Made by a program: the position numbers and the translations under genes | Assembly (NCBI GenBank): GCA_024291935.2 | Contig: JAGTYA010000025.1 | Span: 5,973,501 to 6,037,500 of the forward strand | Length of the DNA: 64,000 bases | Source of the DNA: Okapia johnstoni | Lineage: Eukaryota > Chordata > Mammalia > Artiodactyla > Giraffidae | Reading direction: 5' to 3' | Part shown: positions 26,172-38,650 of the stretch, in pieces | Numbering within the stretch: the first letter of the stretch is position 1 | Layout of the letters: the number at the start of each line of letters is the position of its first letter | The notes under the pieces: model-generated | Seen by the model: the letters and a program-made list of their open reading frames with translations, nothing else | Told to the model about the DNA's origin: nothing | The model's database searches: none

Positions 26172-26516
26172 CTCATTTTTTTTTTAATTGTATTTATTTA
26201 TTTATGGCTGTGCTGGGTCTTCGTTGCTGCTTGGCTTTTCTCTAGTTGCGGCGAGCGGCAGGGGAAGAGCTACTCTTTGTTGCAGCACTTGGGCTTCTCA
26301 TTGCAGTGGCCTCTCTTGTTGTGCAGCACAGGCTCTAGGCTGTGCGGGCTTCACTAGTCGCAGCTCCCTGGCTCCAGAGCACAGACTCAATAGCTGTGGT
26401 GCGTGGGCTTAGCTCTCCTCAGCACGTGGGACCTTCTCAACCCAGGGACTGAACCATGTCTTTTGCATTGGCAGGTGGATTCTTTACCATTGAGTCACCA
26501 GGGAAGCCCTCATTTT
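26172..26516 (-). repeat. CHR-type tRNA SINE with 8-bp target-site duplication
   Basis: Reverse complement: starts with T-rich tail (attgtatttatttatttatg), then ctgggtcttcgttgctgctt, and ends at the tRNA head (gagtcaccagggaagccc). Flanked by ctcatttt at 26172-26179 and 26509-26516. Confidence 0.92.
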
Positions 26517-26667
26517 CTAAGTAACATTTTCCCCTGATTATAGAAATAATGCTTATTCACTATGAAAAACCTTAATACATAGAGAAAAATATTCAGAAGA
26601 AAATAAACACCTTTAATTCTACCATATAGCCATACATAACTGTTATTTGGTAAGTTTATATCTAACT
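26517..26667. other. Intron 3, AT-rich
   Basis: Short AT-rich interval that may be an old repeat (atagaaataatgcttattca). Not assigned. Confidence 0.3.
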
Positions 26668-27241
26668 GCAAATGGTGACTGCAGCCATGAAATTAAAAGA
26701 TGCTTACTCCTTGGAAGGAAAGTTTATGACCAACCTAGACAGCATTTTAAAAAGCAGAGACATTACTTTGCCAACAAAAGTCCGTCTAGTCAAGGCTATG
26801 GTTTTTCCAGTAGTCATGTATGGATATGAGAGTTGGACTATAAAGAAAGCTGAGCGCCGAAGAATTGATGCTTTTGAATGTGGTGTTGGAAAGACTGAGA
26901 GTCCCTTGGACTGCAAGGCGATCCAACCAGTCCATCCTAAAGGAGATCAGTCCTGGGTGTTCATTGGAAGGTCTGATGTTGAAACTGAAACTCCAATACT
27001 TTGGCCACCTGATGCAAAGAGCTGACTCATTTGAAAAGACCCTGATGCTGGGTAAGATTGAGGGCAGGAGGAGAAGGGGACAACAGAGGATGAGATGGTT
27101 GGATGGCATCACCAACTCAATGGACTCAATGGACATGAGTTTGGGTGGGCTCTGGGAGTTCGTGATGGACAGGGAGGCCTGGCATGCTGCAGCTCATGGG
27201 GTTGCAGAGTCGGACACGACTGAGCGACTGAACTGAACTGA
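26668..27241 (+). repeat. BovB LINE 3' fragment (gaact tail)
   Basis: Begins in the RT C-terminal region (aaatggtgactgcagccatg), includes the segment encoding DAYSLEGKFMTNLDSILKSR, and ends in gactgagcgactgaactgaa. Stops and frame changes are present. Confidence 0.95.
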
Positions 27242-27679
27242 ATTTTTAAAAATTGAGATCATGTTATTTCTATGTGTGTTTTTTATCTCCTTTTTTTTTT
27301 TTAAAAAATCACTGTGCACCTAGGGTTTTCTTCCATCTTTCTGTCTTGTTCAAGAACTTTTTGAGATGCAAATGAGTATCACCCATGGCTATCTCTGCTC
27401 CAGGTCCATAAGCACCTACAATTCAAAGTGTCCCAAACTGGATTCATACTCGAATCCCAGTCATCAGATCCGACCTCTCCCTAGCCCCTCTTAGCAGGTG
27501 GCAGTAAGACAACAGGCATGGCCCTCCCAGTAGCAGATGCCACTTGCCTTAAAGTCATTCTTCCATTCTGTGATTATTAAATATTTTAAAACTAGGTTTT
27601 TGTTCTGATGGAACAAGTCCATCTGAAGAACAAAGACCATGCATCTAAATTCAGAGCCGCTCTAACTCCTTTGGCTGAT
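27242..27679. other. Intron 3, no recognised feature
   Basis: T run near 27291-27302. Otherwise unremarkable. Confidence 0.4.
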
Positions 27680-27877
27680 GGTGGTGGTTTACTTGCTAAG
27701 TTGTGTCCAACTGTACGACCCCATGAACTGTAGCCCACCTGGCTCCTCTGTCCACAGGATTTCCCAGGCAAGAATATTGCAGTGGGTTGTCATTCCCTCC
27801 TCCACCCAGGGATCGAACTAGAGTTCCCTGCATTGGTAGGCATATTCCTTACCACTGAGCCACCAGGGAAGCCCCAC
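27680..27877 (-). repeat. Bov-tA type SINE
   Basis: Reverse complement from tttacttgctaagttgtgtc to gagccaccagggaagcccc. Cctttgg occurs on both sides as a possible target-site duplication. Confidence 0.92.
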
Positions 27878-28330
27878 ACCTTTGGTTAGTGAGTGGGAAA
27901 TGTCAACAAAGGCTTGCTGCTCAGGAGGCTATGGTTTTGGGGGAAGGATCCTAAACCCAAACCTGCCATTTACTGGCAGTGGGCCCTGAGGCATACCACT
28001 TCTGCTGAGTCTCAACTATCAGCTGTGACTGAAAGCAGCCCCCTGAACTGTTGAGAATCACATGCTAAGGTGTGTGTGGTGCACCCAGCACAGCGCAGGC
28101 ACCCAGGAAAGGGCAGGGCTGGCTGCAAGTGGCAGCTATCATTGGCTTGATCTTCAGCACCTCACAAGGTCACACATCACCAGTTCCCTTGTCAGGAACT
28201 CAGCTCTGCAGTTTGCTGCTGCTCCAGGAGGGGCTGGTCCACCGCATCCTCTGCTGTGCTTCCCAGGCCCAAGAATCTGGGAAGAGTGGATGCCCGGGAC
28301 TTCCAGCCTCAGATGACATGACTCCCGGGA
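27878..28330. other. Intron 3, no recognised feature
   Basis: Relatively GC-rich and unrecognised. The open frames at 28062-28341 have no family signature. Confidence 0.35.
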
Positions 28331-28462
28331 ATTCCCAATAGTTAGGACTCTGTGATCTCACTGCCAAGGGTCTGGACCCTGCCTGAACCCTGCTAAGGGT
28401 TCAATCCCTGGTCAGGGAACTAAGATCCCACAGGTGTGCGGCATGGTCAAAACAAAACTCAA
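28331..28462 (+). repeat. CHR-type SINE fragment
   Basis: A diverged head (ccaatagttaggactctgtg) followed by gggttcaatccctggtcagg and gaactaagatcccacaggtg. Truncated body. Confidence 0.7.
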
Positions 28463-30244
28463 GAGGTGACACGACTACCCCAGTCCCCGCATCCACTTTC
28501 CTGAGGTCAGTCGGAACAGGTTCCTCTTCTTTTCCTTAACTGATGCTTCTCAAATTACGAGCACAATACAGGTTTATTTTAACAAGTGAAAGGACACAGT
28601 ACATGATATAGAAAGGCAAAGCTGATCATCTCCCCACTCCACCCCACTCCTACTCTCAGCCAGCCTTTGTGTCCTTCCCTGCCTTTCTCCTCACTAAACG
28701 CAGACACACAAACATACGCACACATATAGGAACTGACTGGTTTATTGTTATGGAAATAGAACCGATTATATACCATTTTATAACCTGTTTTTTTTTTTCA
28801 TTTAACATACCATGGACATCTGCAAAAAAATATGTAAGTATATATGTGTGTGTGTATACATGTCTTTTTTTAAAAAAATGTAACATTTCCTAGGAATATC
28901 TAATTTCAAAATATAACCCAATCCAGTGGATCTTTCAGACCTGAGGTCTCTTTTCCTCTAGCTAAATGTGGCCAACCCAGAGTGTTTCATCTTTCCAAAG
29001 AGACCCCCACCCGTACCCTGTCTTCTAAGAATATGCTCCTCCTCCAACTTCATATCGTCCTGCTGCGGACAGTCAGTCACAAAACCCACCCCTCTGGCCA
29101 CAGAGGGAGCAGCTGGTGGAGTTGTCTGAGAAAATACAGCTGGGTGTGTGGACACACACAGAAACGGGAGGTGGACAGAGACTAGGGCTGCTGATATGCT
29201 TTAAGGACCTGGGCCCAATTCCCAGTGGGCCCCGTTCCTACTACAACTCCTTTGGTTCTGTGAGTTACACCAGGATCTGTCTAAACACACGAAACCTCCT
29301 TTTTTGGTTAAACTGGTCTCAGCGGGGTTGCAGTCCCTGGGAGCCAAGAATTCTGACTAAAACACACACCTTGTAGCACACAGCTTTCTCTGGAGTGTTG
29401 CTTAACCCACAGATGGAAAATGTTTCCTGCACAGATTTTTCTCTCTTTTTAATTTCTAAGAGTTAAATAATAATAATGGAAACCCCACTTTGGAGATTTG
29501 TGTTTGATTACTAGAAAGTTCTGCAACGCTTCCATGGACAACGCCAGAACGCAGCTTCCAGAAGTGCTTTAATTCTCCTGGGGCTGGAGACAGTGCTACC
29601 TCGCTGGCAGAATAATGTAACTGTTGTGTAACCAAGCTCCACAAGAAAGGGGAAAACTTAGTTATCACTTGGTTTCTTCGTAGGGACTGCCAAAATGGCA
29701 GCAGTTCAATGTTTCTGCCCATTAACATGCTGCCAGGTTACCATCCATATTTTTAAACAAAGTCAATACAGAGACAGTCAAAAAATCAGTCTGGATTTAC
29801 ATAATATACTTACTCATTTCTATTTTTGTTTTCAGATGAAATGAACATGAAAAGATATATTCTTAGCTCACATGTTACCCCAGCTGTCTATGAAATTAAA
29901 AATTTGAAAAACCTTAAAGCTTCCTACTTATTTTATAATCTTACCAAAAAGTAACAATAAACAAATGTCTGCCCTGGAATATAGACTGTGGGGAGTCAGG
30001 ATAGTCCTTTCCACCATGGCTGGACACCAGAAGCAGTGTTTCTGTGAGCCAAGCCTCCAGGAGACAGGAAAGGGCCCTGCCCATTCTACACCAAGGATTT
30101 CCCAGACACCCAGTGACAAGGGCAGAACTCACTCGTGCCGTAAGATGATTCACTGTAGTCCAGAGGGAACAAAGTAAAGGCCTGCAACAAGATTTCGAAA
30201 TACCAAAGACTGTCCCACTTCCCAGGCAGCAGATTCTATTTGCT
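28463..30244. other. Intron 3, mostly unrecognised
   Basis: Includes a T run (28787-28798) and a short (TG)n near 28847-28857 in AT-rich sequence that may be a degraded LINE. No exon found. Confidence 0.35.
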
Positions 30245-30463
30245 GGTCAAATTGCTGTTGTTGTTGTTCAGTCACTAAGTCATGTCTGGACTCTTTGCGA
30301 CCCCATGAACTGCAGCACCCCAGGCTTCCCTGTTCTTCACTATCTCCCAGAGTTTGCTCAAACTCATGTCCATTGAGTGGATGATGCCATCCAACCATTG
30401 CATCCTCTGTCGCTTCCTTCTCCTCCTGCCCTCAATCTTTCCCAGCATCAGGGTCAAATTGCT
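30245..30463 (-). repeat. BovB 3' fragment with 12-bp target-site duplication
   Basis: Insert 30257-30451, from gttgttgttcagtcactaag (CAA-type tail in reverse) to caatctttcccagcatca. Flanked by ggtcaaattgct at 30245-30256 and 30452-30463. Confidence 0.93.
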
Positions 30464-31773
30464 ACAGTTCATTTATTGAAAAGACACCATGTCAGTGCTG
30501 CCTGTGCCCACCTTGTTCACCTCTTGGTCTCTTCTACATCATCCAGATCAAATACCCCAATTCTGGATATATAATGCCCACTTTCTTGTCTGTGGTTTCT
30601 GTATGGGCAAAACCATCCAAAAAGTTCACTGGAGGAACTCTAAACTTTCCTTTAGGGTTGTAAAATCCTTATTTTTTTCTATCACCATAACCTGGTTTAA
30701 TCCTTGGTTTAGTTCCACAAGTAACTAAATCTATAGCTCACATATACCAACTAGACAATTTAACCTAACAAACAAACAACAACAACCACCCCCTAACATC
30801 TGGATTTCTATTTTAGGGTCACCTGAGCAATCCCCCAGGTGTGAACATCTTCTTGGATGAGTGCTTTCAGCAGAAAGGGGGTCAAGAAGTCCTGGCAGCT
30901 GTAACTTGAAAATGCATAAAATGAAAGCCATCACTTCCAGCTGTTCTTCTAACAAATGCTCTAACTATTTCAAATTGAGTGAGAAGCCAAGAGGGACAGG
31001 GGAAACAACACAGAACTTAGATGAGGGGTACACTGACCCCACTTCCAGACTGAAGGAACAAAGGGAGGAAGTGGAGATAACTGAACCTGAAGGCTGAGAT
31101 CAGTTGCAGAAGCTTTTGAAATAGGTCTGGCCAAATAGAACTGGATTAATGAAGGAGATGCTAATGAGGACAGAGAGAGAGAAATTCCCTGGCTGCTTCT
31201 TTCCTCTTACCCTACAATCTTGCCGAATTCTTCTTGTCCAAAACTATTCAGAGGTCAGCTGACACCAGAGCTTGAGAAACACGGCCTGCAGAGTTCTGGT
31301 TCTGCCCTTCTACCATACAAAGCAAATCAGGAGACGGATCTGACGGCAAACTGGTCAGAGACCAGCACAGGAGCACTAGCAGGACTGCAAAATTCACAGG
31401 GACTCGAGATATAAAAGGGGAGTTGGGGCCAGCTACTGATGAGGGGCAAACACAGGGATCAGAGTCCTGGCAAGTTAGACTAGTGCTGGTTGGAAAGCGA
31501 GACCTGGAAGCTGGGGTGAGGCCAGCCTCTGGTAAGGACCCAGTCACGTGACAATGGCTCACCCAACAGGAACCTCCTGCCTCCCGTTGGGCAGAGCCGT
31601 GGGCAATTCAGGGGTGGCAGCTACAGGTAACAATGTACAGACGAGGCTCTGGAGGGACGTACCCTAGAAAATGACAGGGATCAGTGTCCAGAAGGGCCGG
31701 GGGAGGAGTGAGTAATCAAGGGGAACTGCAGCCTTATCTATGCTATATTTCTCCTTTTTAAAGGGGAGAATAT
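30464..31773. other. Intron 3, no recognised feature
   Basis: Nothing recognised on either strand. Confidence 0.4.
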
Positions 31774-31990
31774 GAGTCGACTCATTGGAAAAGACCCTGA
31801 TGCTGGGAAAGATTGAGGGCAGGAGGAGAAGGGGACAACAGAGGATGCGATGGTTGGATGGCATCACCGATTCAGTGGACATGAATCTGAGCAAACTCCT
31901 GGAGACAGTGGAGGACACAGGAGCCTGGTGGGCTACAGTCCATGGGGTCGCAAAGAGCTGGACATGACTTAGTGACTGAACAACAACATA
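31774..31990 (+). repeat. BovB 3' fragment (CAA-type tail)
   Basis: From gactcattggaaaagaccct to ttagtgactgaacaacaac. Confidence 0.93.
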
Positions 31991-33100
31991 TGGAATTTTA
32001 TGTACAAGTTTAAAATACTTTTCCTAAGAAGGAAGAAATGAACAGGCAAAAGTACAGCTCTTCCTCCAACACAGGAAGGAAGATCAAGCAGAGTTTAAGA
32101 AGACTTTGGAAGTAGAGGGAAGGAAGTGGGGCAGCCCGTTGCCCTCCCAAAGACAGAAATAGCAATTCCCCAGGGAAGACCAGCTTTCTCTCCCTTTCAT
32201 CACAAAATAAAGCTTTAAATTTGAAACCAATTCAGCTTCTAATTGAAAGCAACCATGGTTACTGCTTCTCACAAAAATTGCTATTTTCAGAGTGCTGTGG
32301 TTTTTCTGGAGGAGATGCAACGCTTCATTTCCAACAAATAAGAAATGCAATATTTAATTCTGTTTAGCAAGTTTAATAATCCACCATCATTACAGGTTGG
32401 GGATCAAAAATCAAGCAAATGCTTCAGAGCAAAAGAATTCAAATGACAGTACCTAGGCCCCAAACAGAAGACCTCCTCTGGGAATGCAGAGGCAGATGAA
32501 TCAGCCAGTTTTCCAATCAAAATACTAGATCTGCAATTCATTTTCCCTTTCAAATTACATCTGAGAGGATAAGCTCTGGAAATCCACTCTCTACTTTCAG
32601 ATGCTACAGAGATTAGAAAATTTGAAAACAAAATGCCATGCAATGCACTCTCCGGGCACTTCATAAACACTTGCTGACTGATTGGCCAACTGAGAACTGA
32701 TGAAATGTGTGTCATGGTTCACTTGCTAAGAAACTCCTCTCCTTTCCTGATATTTGTGGGTAATTGCATTACGATCATGTGGCTGCCAGACACACAGCCT
32801 CCTCCTTCACAATGAACAGCAAAAAGGCCCAAGCAGAAAACTCTACTTGTGCAGCACCCTGTGGTGTTTTGCCTGAGACAAATTAGTCCAAGTCTTACTC
32901 TGTGAGAGGGACTTGGCAGCTTGATGTTTTAATTGCCCTGCTTCTGGCCCAAAAGGTGCTGAGGAGACCAGCCGAGGTGGGAGGTGGGTAATTTTATTTT
33001 CTAACCATCTGTGCAGACAACATATGAAAACACAGCAAATCACCATATGGTGCTAGGCTTCAAATATGTCATCAGACATTGTATGAGTTTAAGAAGAAAC
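31991..33100. other. Intron 3, no recognised feature
   Basis: Unique-looking sequence. No repeat or exon recognised. Confidence 0.4.
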
Positions 33101-33448
33101 TGACTGGGGCTTCCCTGGTGGCTCAGTGGCAAAGAACCTGCCCGCCGATGCAGGAGACGCGGGTTAGATCCCTGATTCAGGAAGATGCTACGTGCAACGA
33201 AGCCCATGTGCCACAACTTCTGAGACAAAGCTGTAGAGTCTGCAAACTGCACCTACTGAGCCCACGTGCTGCAATGATTGAAGCCCATGTGCCTAGAGTC
33301 TGTGTTTGGCAACAAGAGAAGTCATTGCAGTAAGAAGCCCACACACCGCAACTAGAGAGCAGCCCGCGCAGCGACAAAGACCCAGCACAGCAAAAAACAA
33401 AAAAAAATAAACCTAAAAAAAGATTTTAAAAAAAGAGAAAATGACTGG
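33101..33448 (+). repeat. CHR-type tRNA SINE with target-site duplication
   Basis: The head is ggcttccctggtggctcagt with ggagacgcgggttagatccc. The body ends gacaaagacccagcacagc with an A-rich tail. Flanked by tgactgg at 33101-33107 and 33442-33448. Confidence 0.92.
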
Positions 33449-34019
33449 AAATGTGGTCTTTTCGAATTCTTGAAAGAGAATAATTTATCTCTAGCTTCAA
33501 GTAGCCCCTGCTTAAACATCCAAACCTCAGAACTACCTTATTACTGCTATTATTAATTAGGTTACACTGGAAAATTGAATTATGGTTTTTATACAGTTTT
33601 CTCACTGATCATCTCACATGAACCTTGCAACATATCTGAGGTGGAGGGTAGGCAGGTCATTGCCACTGACTAAAGCCTCAGATTCCTGACCCACTCACCA
33701 ACCCCAAAATCACCACTCACCACTCCCCTCCGCTTGTCCAGTCCACATGTAGTCTACTTATGGGTCCAAGGTTTGGCCAGCTATTTTGACTGTAGCTTTC
33801 TCCCAAGAGGGCTGTGTGATCGTGGCCTCGGGCACATTTCCATGAACTACAATGAGAAGGGAAGTCCCCAGTAATCTGCTTACACTCTTGTCTCATTTCT
33901 CTCCTCTACACAACTTATTTGCTGCTATAGGAGGAAACCAATGTAAAATCAACCTTGGACTTCCCAAACCATCATTCTCATCCACTCTCAAACTCAAACT
34001 ACAACCTGTGGTCTGGCGA
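33449..34019. other. Intron 3, no recognised feature
   Basis: Unrecognised. Patches such as cataacctcagattcctgac could be degraded MIR. Confidence 0.3.
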
Positions 34020-35400
34020 GGATCACAAAATGCAAGGACAGATCATAGACTGGGGAAAGATATTTGCACTGTATTTAACTAACAAAAAGTATAATAATCC
34101 AGACTATATAAAGAACTCCTACAATGCGGCAGCCTGGATGGGAGGGGTGTTTGGGGCAGAATAGGTACATGAATATGTACGGCTGAATCCCTTTGCTGTT
34201 CACCTGATACTATTACTACATTCTTTGTTAATTGGCCATACCCCAGTACAAAATAAAAAGTTAAAAAAAACAAAAAAGGAACTCCCACAGTATGAACAAT
34301 AAGAACAATATGAAAAAGACAAACAACCCCAGTGGAACTTGGCAAAAAATGTGAGCAAGCCAATCAGAGAAGAAACTTAAATAGATACTAAACATGAGAA
34401 AATATCTCAGCTTCACTAGGACAGTACTCAGGAAAATGTAAATTAAAAACACAATTAGATGTCATTTCCTGTGTATCAAATTAGCAAGGATTAGTCTAAC
34501 ATTAATAAGTGTTATCAAGGAGGTAGGGCAGTAAGAAATGCCATTCACCACTGGCAGGAGTGTAAACTGGCACTAAAATTTTGGAAAGCAATTTGGCAAG
34601 ATGGATTTATGCTGAGCTTATACACACTCTGTGACCCAGTGATGCCACCTCTCCCACAAGCTAACAGTGAGGTGCAAGGATGTTCCCTGGAACAGAAATC
34701 TGTAACAACCTAAAAGTCTACTAATGTGAAAATGGGTAATTATATATGTCATAATTACACAGTCCTTATAATAGATGAACTCTAGAGATAGACTAAATCT
34801 TGAAACAAAATAGTGAAAAACATGCAGAATATTAAGAGCTTTTATATAAAATTTAAAACACAAATACAACACACAAGTATGGGTGTATCCATAAACAATC
34901 TATAGACATACAGCATAAAAACATGAAGGCAAAAATAATACAGTATTTTTTTAACTGAAGAACTGGAATCTGATTGTAGAGAGGCACAACTGTGTCTAAG
35001 ATTAAAAGAAAATGCTGAGGCTAGCAACATTAAACACTAATATCTATCACATCAGGATGCAGGTCTGAGTATTTATGACAATGTTCTTCAGACATCTGTG
35101 TTGGAAATGTGTATAATTTCTTACAGAATCATATTTAAACTGAAAAGGATAGAGACTGCCTAGGGAAAGTGGATAGAGAAATAAAAGGGAAGGCAGTCTA
35201 GAACAGAACATGAGGTAAGGTAGACAAAGCTCTTATAAAACACAAAATAAAATGGACAAGAGGGGGGCGGTGCAGGGAGGCTCAAGAGGAAGGGGATATA
35301 TGTGTACATACAGTTGATTCACGCTGTTGTACAGCAGAAACTAACACCACACTGTAAAGCAATTACACTCCAATTTAAAAGATAAATTTAAGGTTTTAAT
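34020..35400 (+). repeat. L1 mosaic (ORF2 3' part and 3' UTR ends)
   Basis: 34040-34130 (gaaagatatttgcactgtat, atataaagaactcctacaat) is L1 ORF2. 34145-34275 is a ruminant L1 3' terminus (gcagaataggtacatgaata, ctttgctgttcacctgatac, A-rich end). 34280-34960 resumes L1 ORF2/3' UTR (cttggcaaaaaatgtgagca, gaaatgccattcaccactgg, ctgtgacccagtgatgccac). 35260-35400 is another L1 3' end (ttgtacagcagaaactaaca). All are plus strand, so opposite to LARS2. Confidence 0.7.
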
Positions 35401-35930
35401 AAATAAAATGGACACACACACACAAAAGAAACTCAGAAGATCTGAACAGCCCTATATCCATTAAAGAAATAGAAATGTAATTTTAAAACTCCCCACAAAG
35501 AAAACTCCAGGTCAAGATACCATCACTGGTGAATGCGATTCAATAATAAAGTTAGAAATAACACCAATAACACACAGTACTTTCAGAAAATGGGAAGAAG
35601 GGAACACTTCCTAGCTTGTTTTATGAGGCCAGCACAACCCTGATATTAAATACAAAGACACTATGTGAAAAAAAAAAAATTACAGGGCAGTGGCCTTCAG
35701 GCACACAGGGATATTAACAAATGAATACAGCCATATAGACACAAAAGTACATCATGACCAAATGAAATTTATCCTAGGAACACAAGGTTGGTTTGACATT
35801 AAAAACCAATAAACATAATACATCACATTAACAGATTAAAGGAGAAGAATCATGTTTTGTCTCAATAGATGCAGAAAAGGCATAGTAAAAAAATGAATAT
35901 CCATTCATGAGAAAAATTCTCAGCAAACTA
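35401..35930 (+). repeat. L1 ORF2 fragment
   Basis: Degraded ORF2 text (ctgaacagccctatatccat, gtcaagataccatcactggt, ggaacacttcctagcttgtt, cctaggaacacaaggttggt). Contains a short (AC)n at 35412-35423. Confidence 0.65.
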
Positions 35931-35934
35931 GGAA

Positions 35935-36251
35935 TACAGGGACAACCTCGTTTCACTGTACTCTGCTTTACTGCACTTCACAGATACTGTGCTTTTTACA
36001 AATTGAAGGCTTGTGGCAATCCTGTGTTGAGCAAGTCAATTGGCAGCACTTCCCAACAGTATTATTTTTTAATTAAGGTATGTACATTTTTTAAAAGACA
36101 TGTTACTGCACACAACAGACCACAGTATAATGTAAAAATTATTTTTATATGCTCTGGGACCAAAAAATTCACATGATTCGCTTTATTGCAATATCTGCTT
36201 TATCGCAGTGGTCTGGGACTAAACCCACACTATCGCCGAGGTCTGCCTGTA
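35935..36251. mobile_element. Tigger-like MITE with TA duplication and inverted ends
   Basis: The 313-bp element (35937-36249) starts cagggacaacctcg and ends cgaggtctgcctg, imperfect inverted repeats of a pogo/Tigger type. It is bounded by TA at 35935-35936 and at 36250-36251, the expected TA target duplication. Internal wording (caaattgaaggcttgtggca) supports the family. Confidence 0.8.
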
Positions 36252-36588
36252 CAGGAGAACTTTCCAACCGGATAAGAGTATGCAAAGATGGAGCAGAGCA
36301 GGAAAACCTTGTGGAATAAACTGGGAGGAAGAAACCAAGATGCAGGAGAAAAACCTGGAGAGCGGGATCTCGTGCCAAGAGCACAGTCTTTCAAGGAGTG
36401 GGGGGATATGGTCCACTGTACGACATGCCACTGAGGTGAGAAAGGAGGAGGACAGAGACACATCCAGGGAAGTCACTGGTGGCCTTGAAGACTGCAGACT
36501 TGGTGCAGAGGTCAGCCCACTTTTTACTTCCCATCTGTTGTTCTTAGTATGCCTTAGAATGACTCCCATACCTTCATTCAAGGATTAG
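36252..36588. other. Intron 3, no recognised feature
   Basis: Purine-rich. Nothing recognised. Confidence 0.4.
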
Positions 36589-36919
36589 GCAAATCAGGGC
36601 TTTCCTGGTGGCTCAGTGATAAAGAATTCACTTGCCAATGCAGGAGACACAGGTTCGCTTCCTGGTCCAGGAAGATGCCATATGCCATGGAGCAACTAAG
36701 CCCATGTGCCACAACTACTGAGCTTGAATGCTGCAACAGCTGAAACCTGCGTGATCTAGAGCCTGTGCTCCACAACAAGAGAAGCCACTGCACTGAGCAG
36801 CTGGCGCGCCGTAACAGAGAGTAGCCCCGACTCACTGCACTGGAGAAGAAAGCCCACGCAGTAATAAAAGACCCAGCACAGCACAGAATAACAAATTTAA
36901 AAAAGAACTAAGCAAATCA
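36589..36919 (+). repeat. CHR-type tRNA SINE with 8-bp target-site duplication
   Basis: The head is ggctttcctggtggctcagt and the body gagcaactaagcccatgtgc ... aaagacccagcacagcacag. Flanked by gcaaatca at 36589-36596 and 36912-36919. Confidence 0.93.
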
Positions 36920-37694
36920 ATCAACAAATTAACATGTTAGAGAAAAAGGCAAAGTTTACTGAATTTTTCCTAGGCTTACTGACAGACTTTGAACTTAAGA
37001 TTCCAGTCCTACTCTGTAGTGCAGTAGAAAGGCCAGTGTTTGGAACAAAGTTGGTGCCCAAGGACTACGTACCTAATGAACTAATCAATACATGTATCAG
37101 ATCTTCTTATTCCAGGTCAGATATTCCTCCCCTCCTTAGAGTCAGGATCATTGAGATCTGACCTGCACTCAATCCTGCTCTATCCCTGGGACTAATCCTG
37201 ATATTGGGAGAGAAGGATTTTAAAACAGCACGAAGTTCAACAGGCTTTAACACTGTTGACCATCTCTGTTGACAGAGGTTTGCGTCTTTTCAACCACTAT
37301 AACTTAGAAATGGCAAGGCAAATTTTTCACCGTATTTGGCAGTTATTTCGGGGATGATCTGACTTAAATATAGGCTATGAAAATTAACAAGAAATTAATC
37401 TCAGGAGAACCTGCAGAATACCCTCCCGCTCCACAGACAGTTTATCATCGTAAAGAGAGCAACTGAAACAGGAATGCAGGGAACCCTAGGTGCCTGCTGG
37501 TCACTAAGATACCATAAACCAAATAACACAGGGTGATCTTAGGCACCAACCAAGTCACAGGATAGATGATACAAATAGCAGGCAATGTCTGGATGTTTCT
37601 CAAAGGCAAATCCATGCAGTGGGCAGAAGAGAGTACAGAGTCATTTATTAAATGAATTAGATTAATTTCACTTATTACGTGATTTCCCAGAGCA
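36920..37694. other. Intron 3, no recognised feature
   Basis: Unique-looking sequence. Confidence 0.4.
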
Positions 37695-37790
37695 GGGCTT
37701 CCCTGGTGGCTCAGACAGTAAAGAATCCGTCGGCAATGAGGGAGACCCAGTTTCAATCCCTGGGTCGGGAAGATCCCTTGGAGAAGGGGA
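37695..37790 (+). repeat. Bov-tA SINE head fragment
   Basis: The tRNA head and start of the body (gcttccctggtggctcagac ... gatcccttggagaagggga), truncated at the 3' side. Confidence 0.9.
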
Positions 37791-37829
37791 TTTATCCTGA
37801 TCTGACTTACTTACTTACAAAACAACCAT

Positions 37830-38412
37830 TTGTTGCTGTTCAGTCACTAAGTCGTATCCAACTCTTTGCAACCCCATGGACGGCAGCACACCGGGCTTCC
37901 CTGTCCTTCACTATCTCCTAGAGTTTGCTCAAATTCATGTCCATTGAGTTGGTGTTGCTATCTAACCATCTTATCCTCTGCAGCAACCTTCTCATTTTGC
38001 CCTCAATCTTTCCCAGCATCAGGATCTTTTTCAATGAGTCAGCTCTGCATCAAATGGCCAAACTACTGGAGCTTCAGCTTCAGCATTAGTCCTTCCAATG
38101 AATATTCAGGGTTGATTTCCTTTAGTATTCACTGATTTGATCTCCTTGCAGTCCAAGGGACTCTTAAGAATCTTCTCCAACACCACAGTTTGAAACCATC
38201 AATTCTTCAGTACTCAGCCTTATTTATGGTCCAACACTCACATCCGTATGTGACTACTGGAAAAATTATAGCTTTGACTATATGGATCTTTGCTGGCAAA
38301 GTGATGTCTCTGCTTTTTAATATACTGTCTAGGTTTGTCATAGCTTTCCTCCCAAGGAGCAATCATCTTAATTTTCTGGCTTAAGTCACGTTCGCAGTGA
38401 TTTTGGAGCCTT
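37830..38412 (-). repeat. BovB 3' fragment (CAA-type tail)
   Basis: Reverse complement from ttgttgctgttcagtcacta to cagtgattttggagcc. Diverged, with several frame breaks. Confidence 0.93.
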
Positions 38413-38429
38413 CCACTTTTTTTAGGGGA

Positions 38430-38625
38430 TTACTATTGGCCAGACACATGTATTGTCTCATTTATCCTGAACAACAACCCAGGAGGGAAGAATAAATATT
38501 ATCCCTATTTTGAGGGATTCAATGGCTCGTGCAAGGTCACTCAGCGAGAAATTGGTGTAACGAGGGTCAAACCTGGGTTGCCCAATCCCTGAGTCCAGCC
38601 TGACCTTGGGTTTCAGTTACTGGTA
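38430..38625 (+). repeat. MIR-like SINE
   Basis: The text ttggccagacacatgtattg, tgcaaggtcactcagcgaga and gggtcaaacctgggttgccc is typical MIR. A run of ten G follows at 38641-38650. Confidence 0.8.
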
Positions 38626-38650
38626 AGGGACTCCACTTTTGGGGGGGGGG

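Noticed and set aside
33101..33200. tRNA-like sequences at the heads of CHR and Bov-tA SINEs as tRNA genes
   Set aside because: They are followed by SINE bodies and lack a full cloverleaf.
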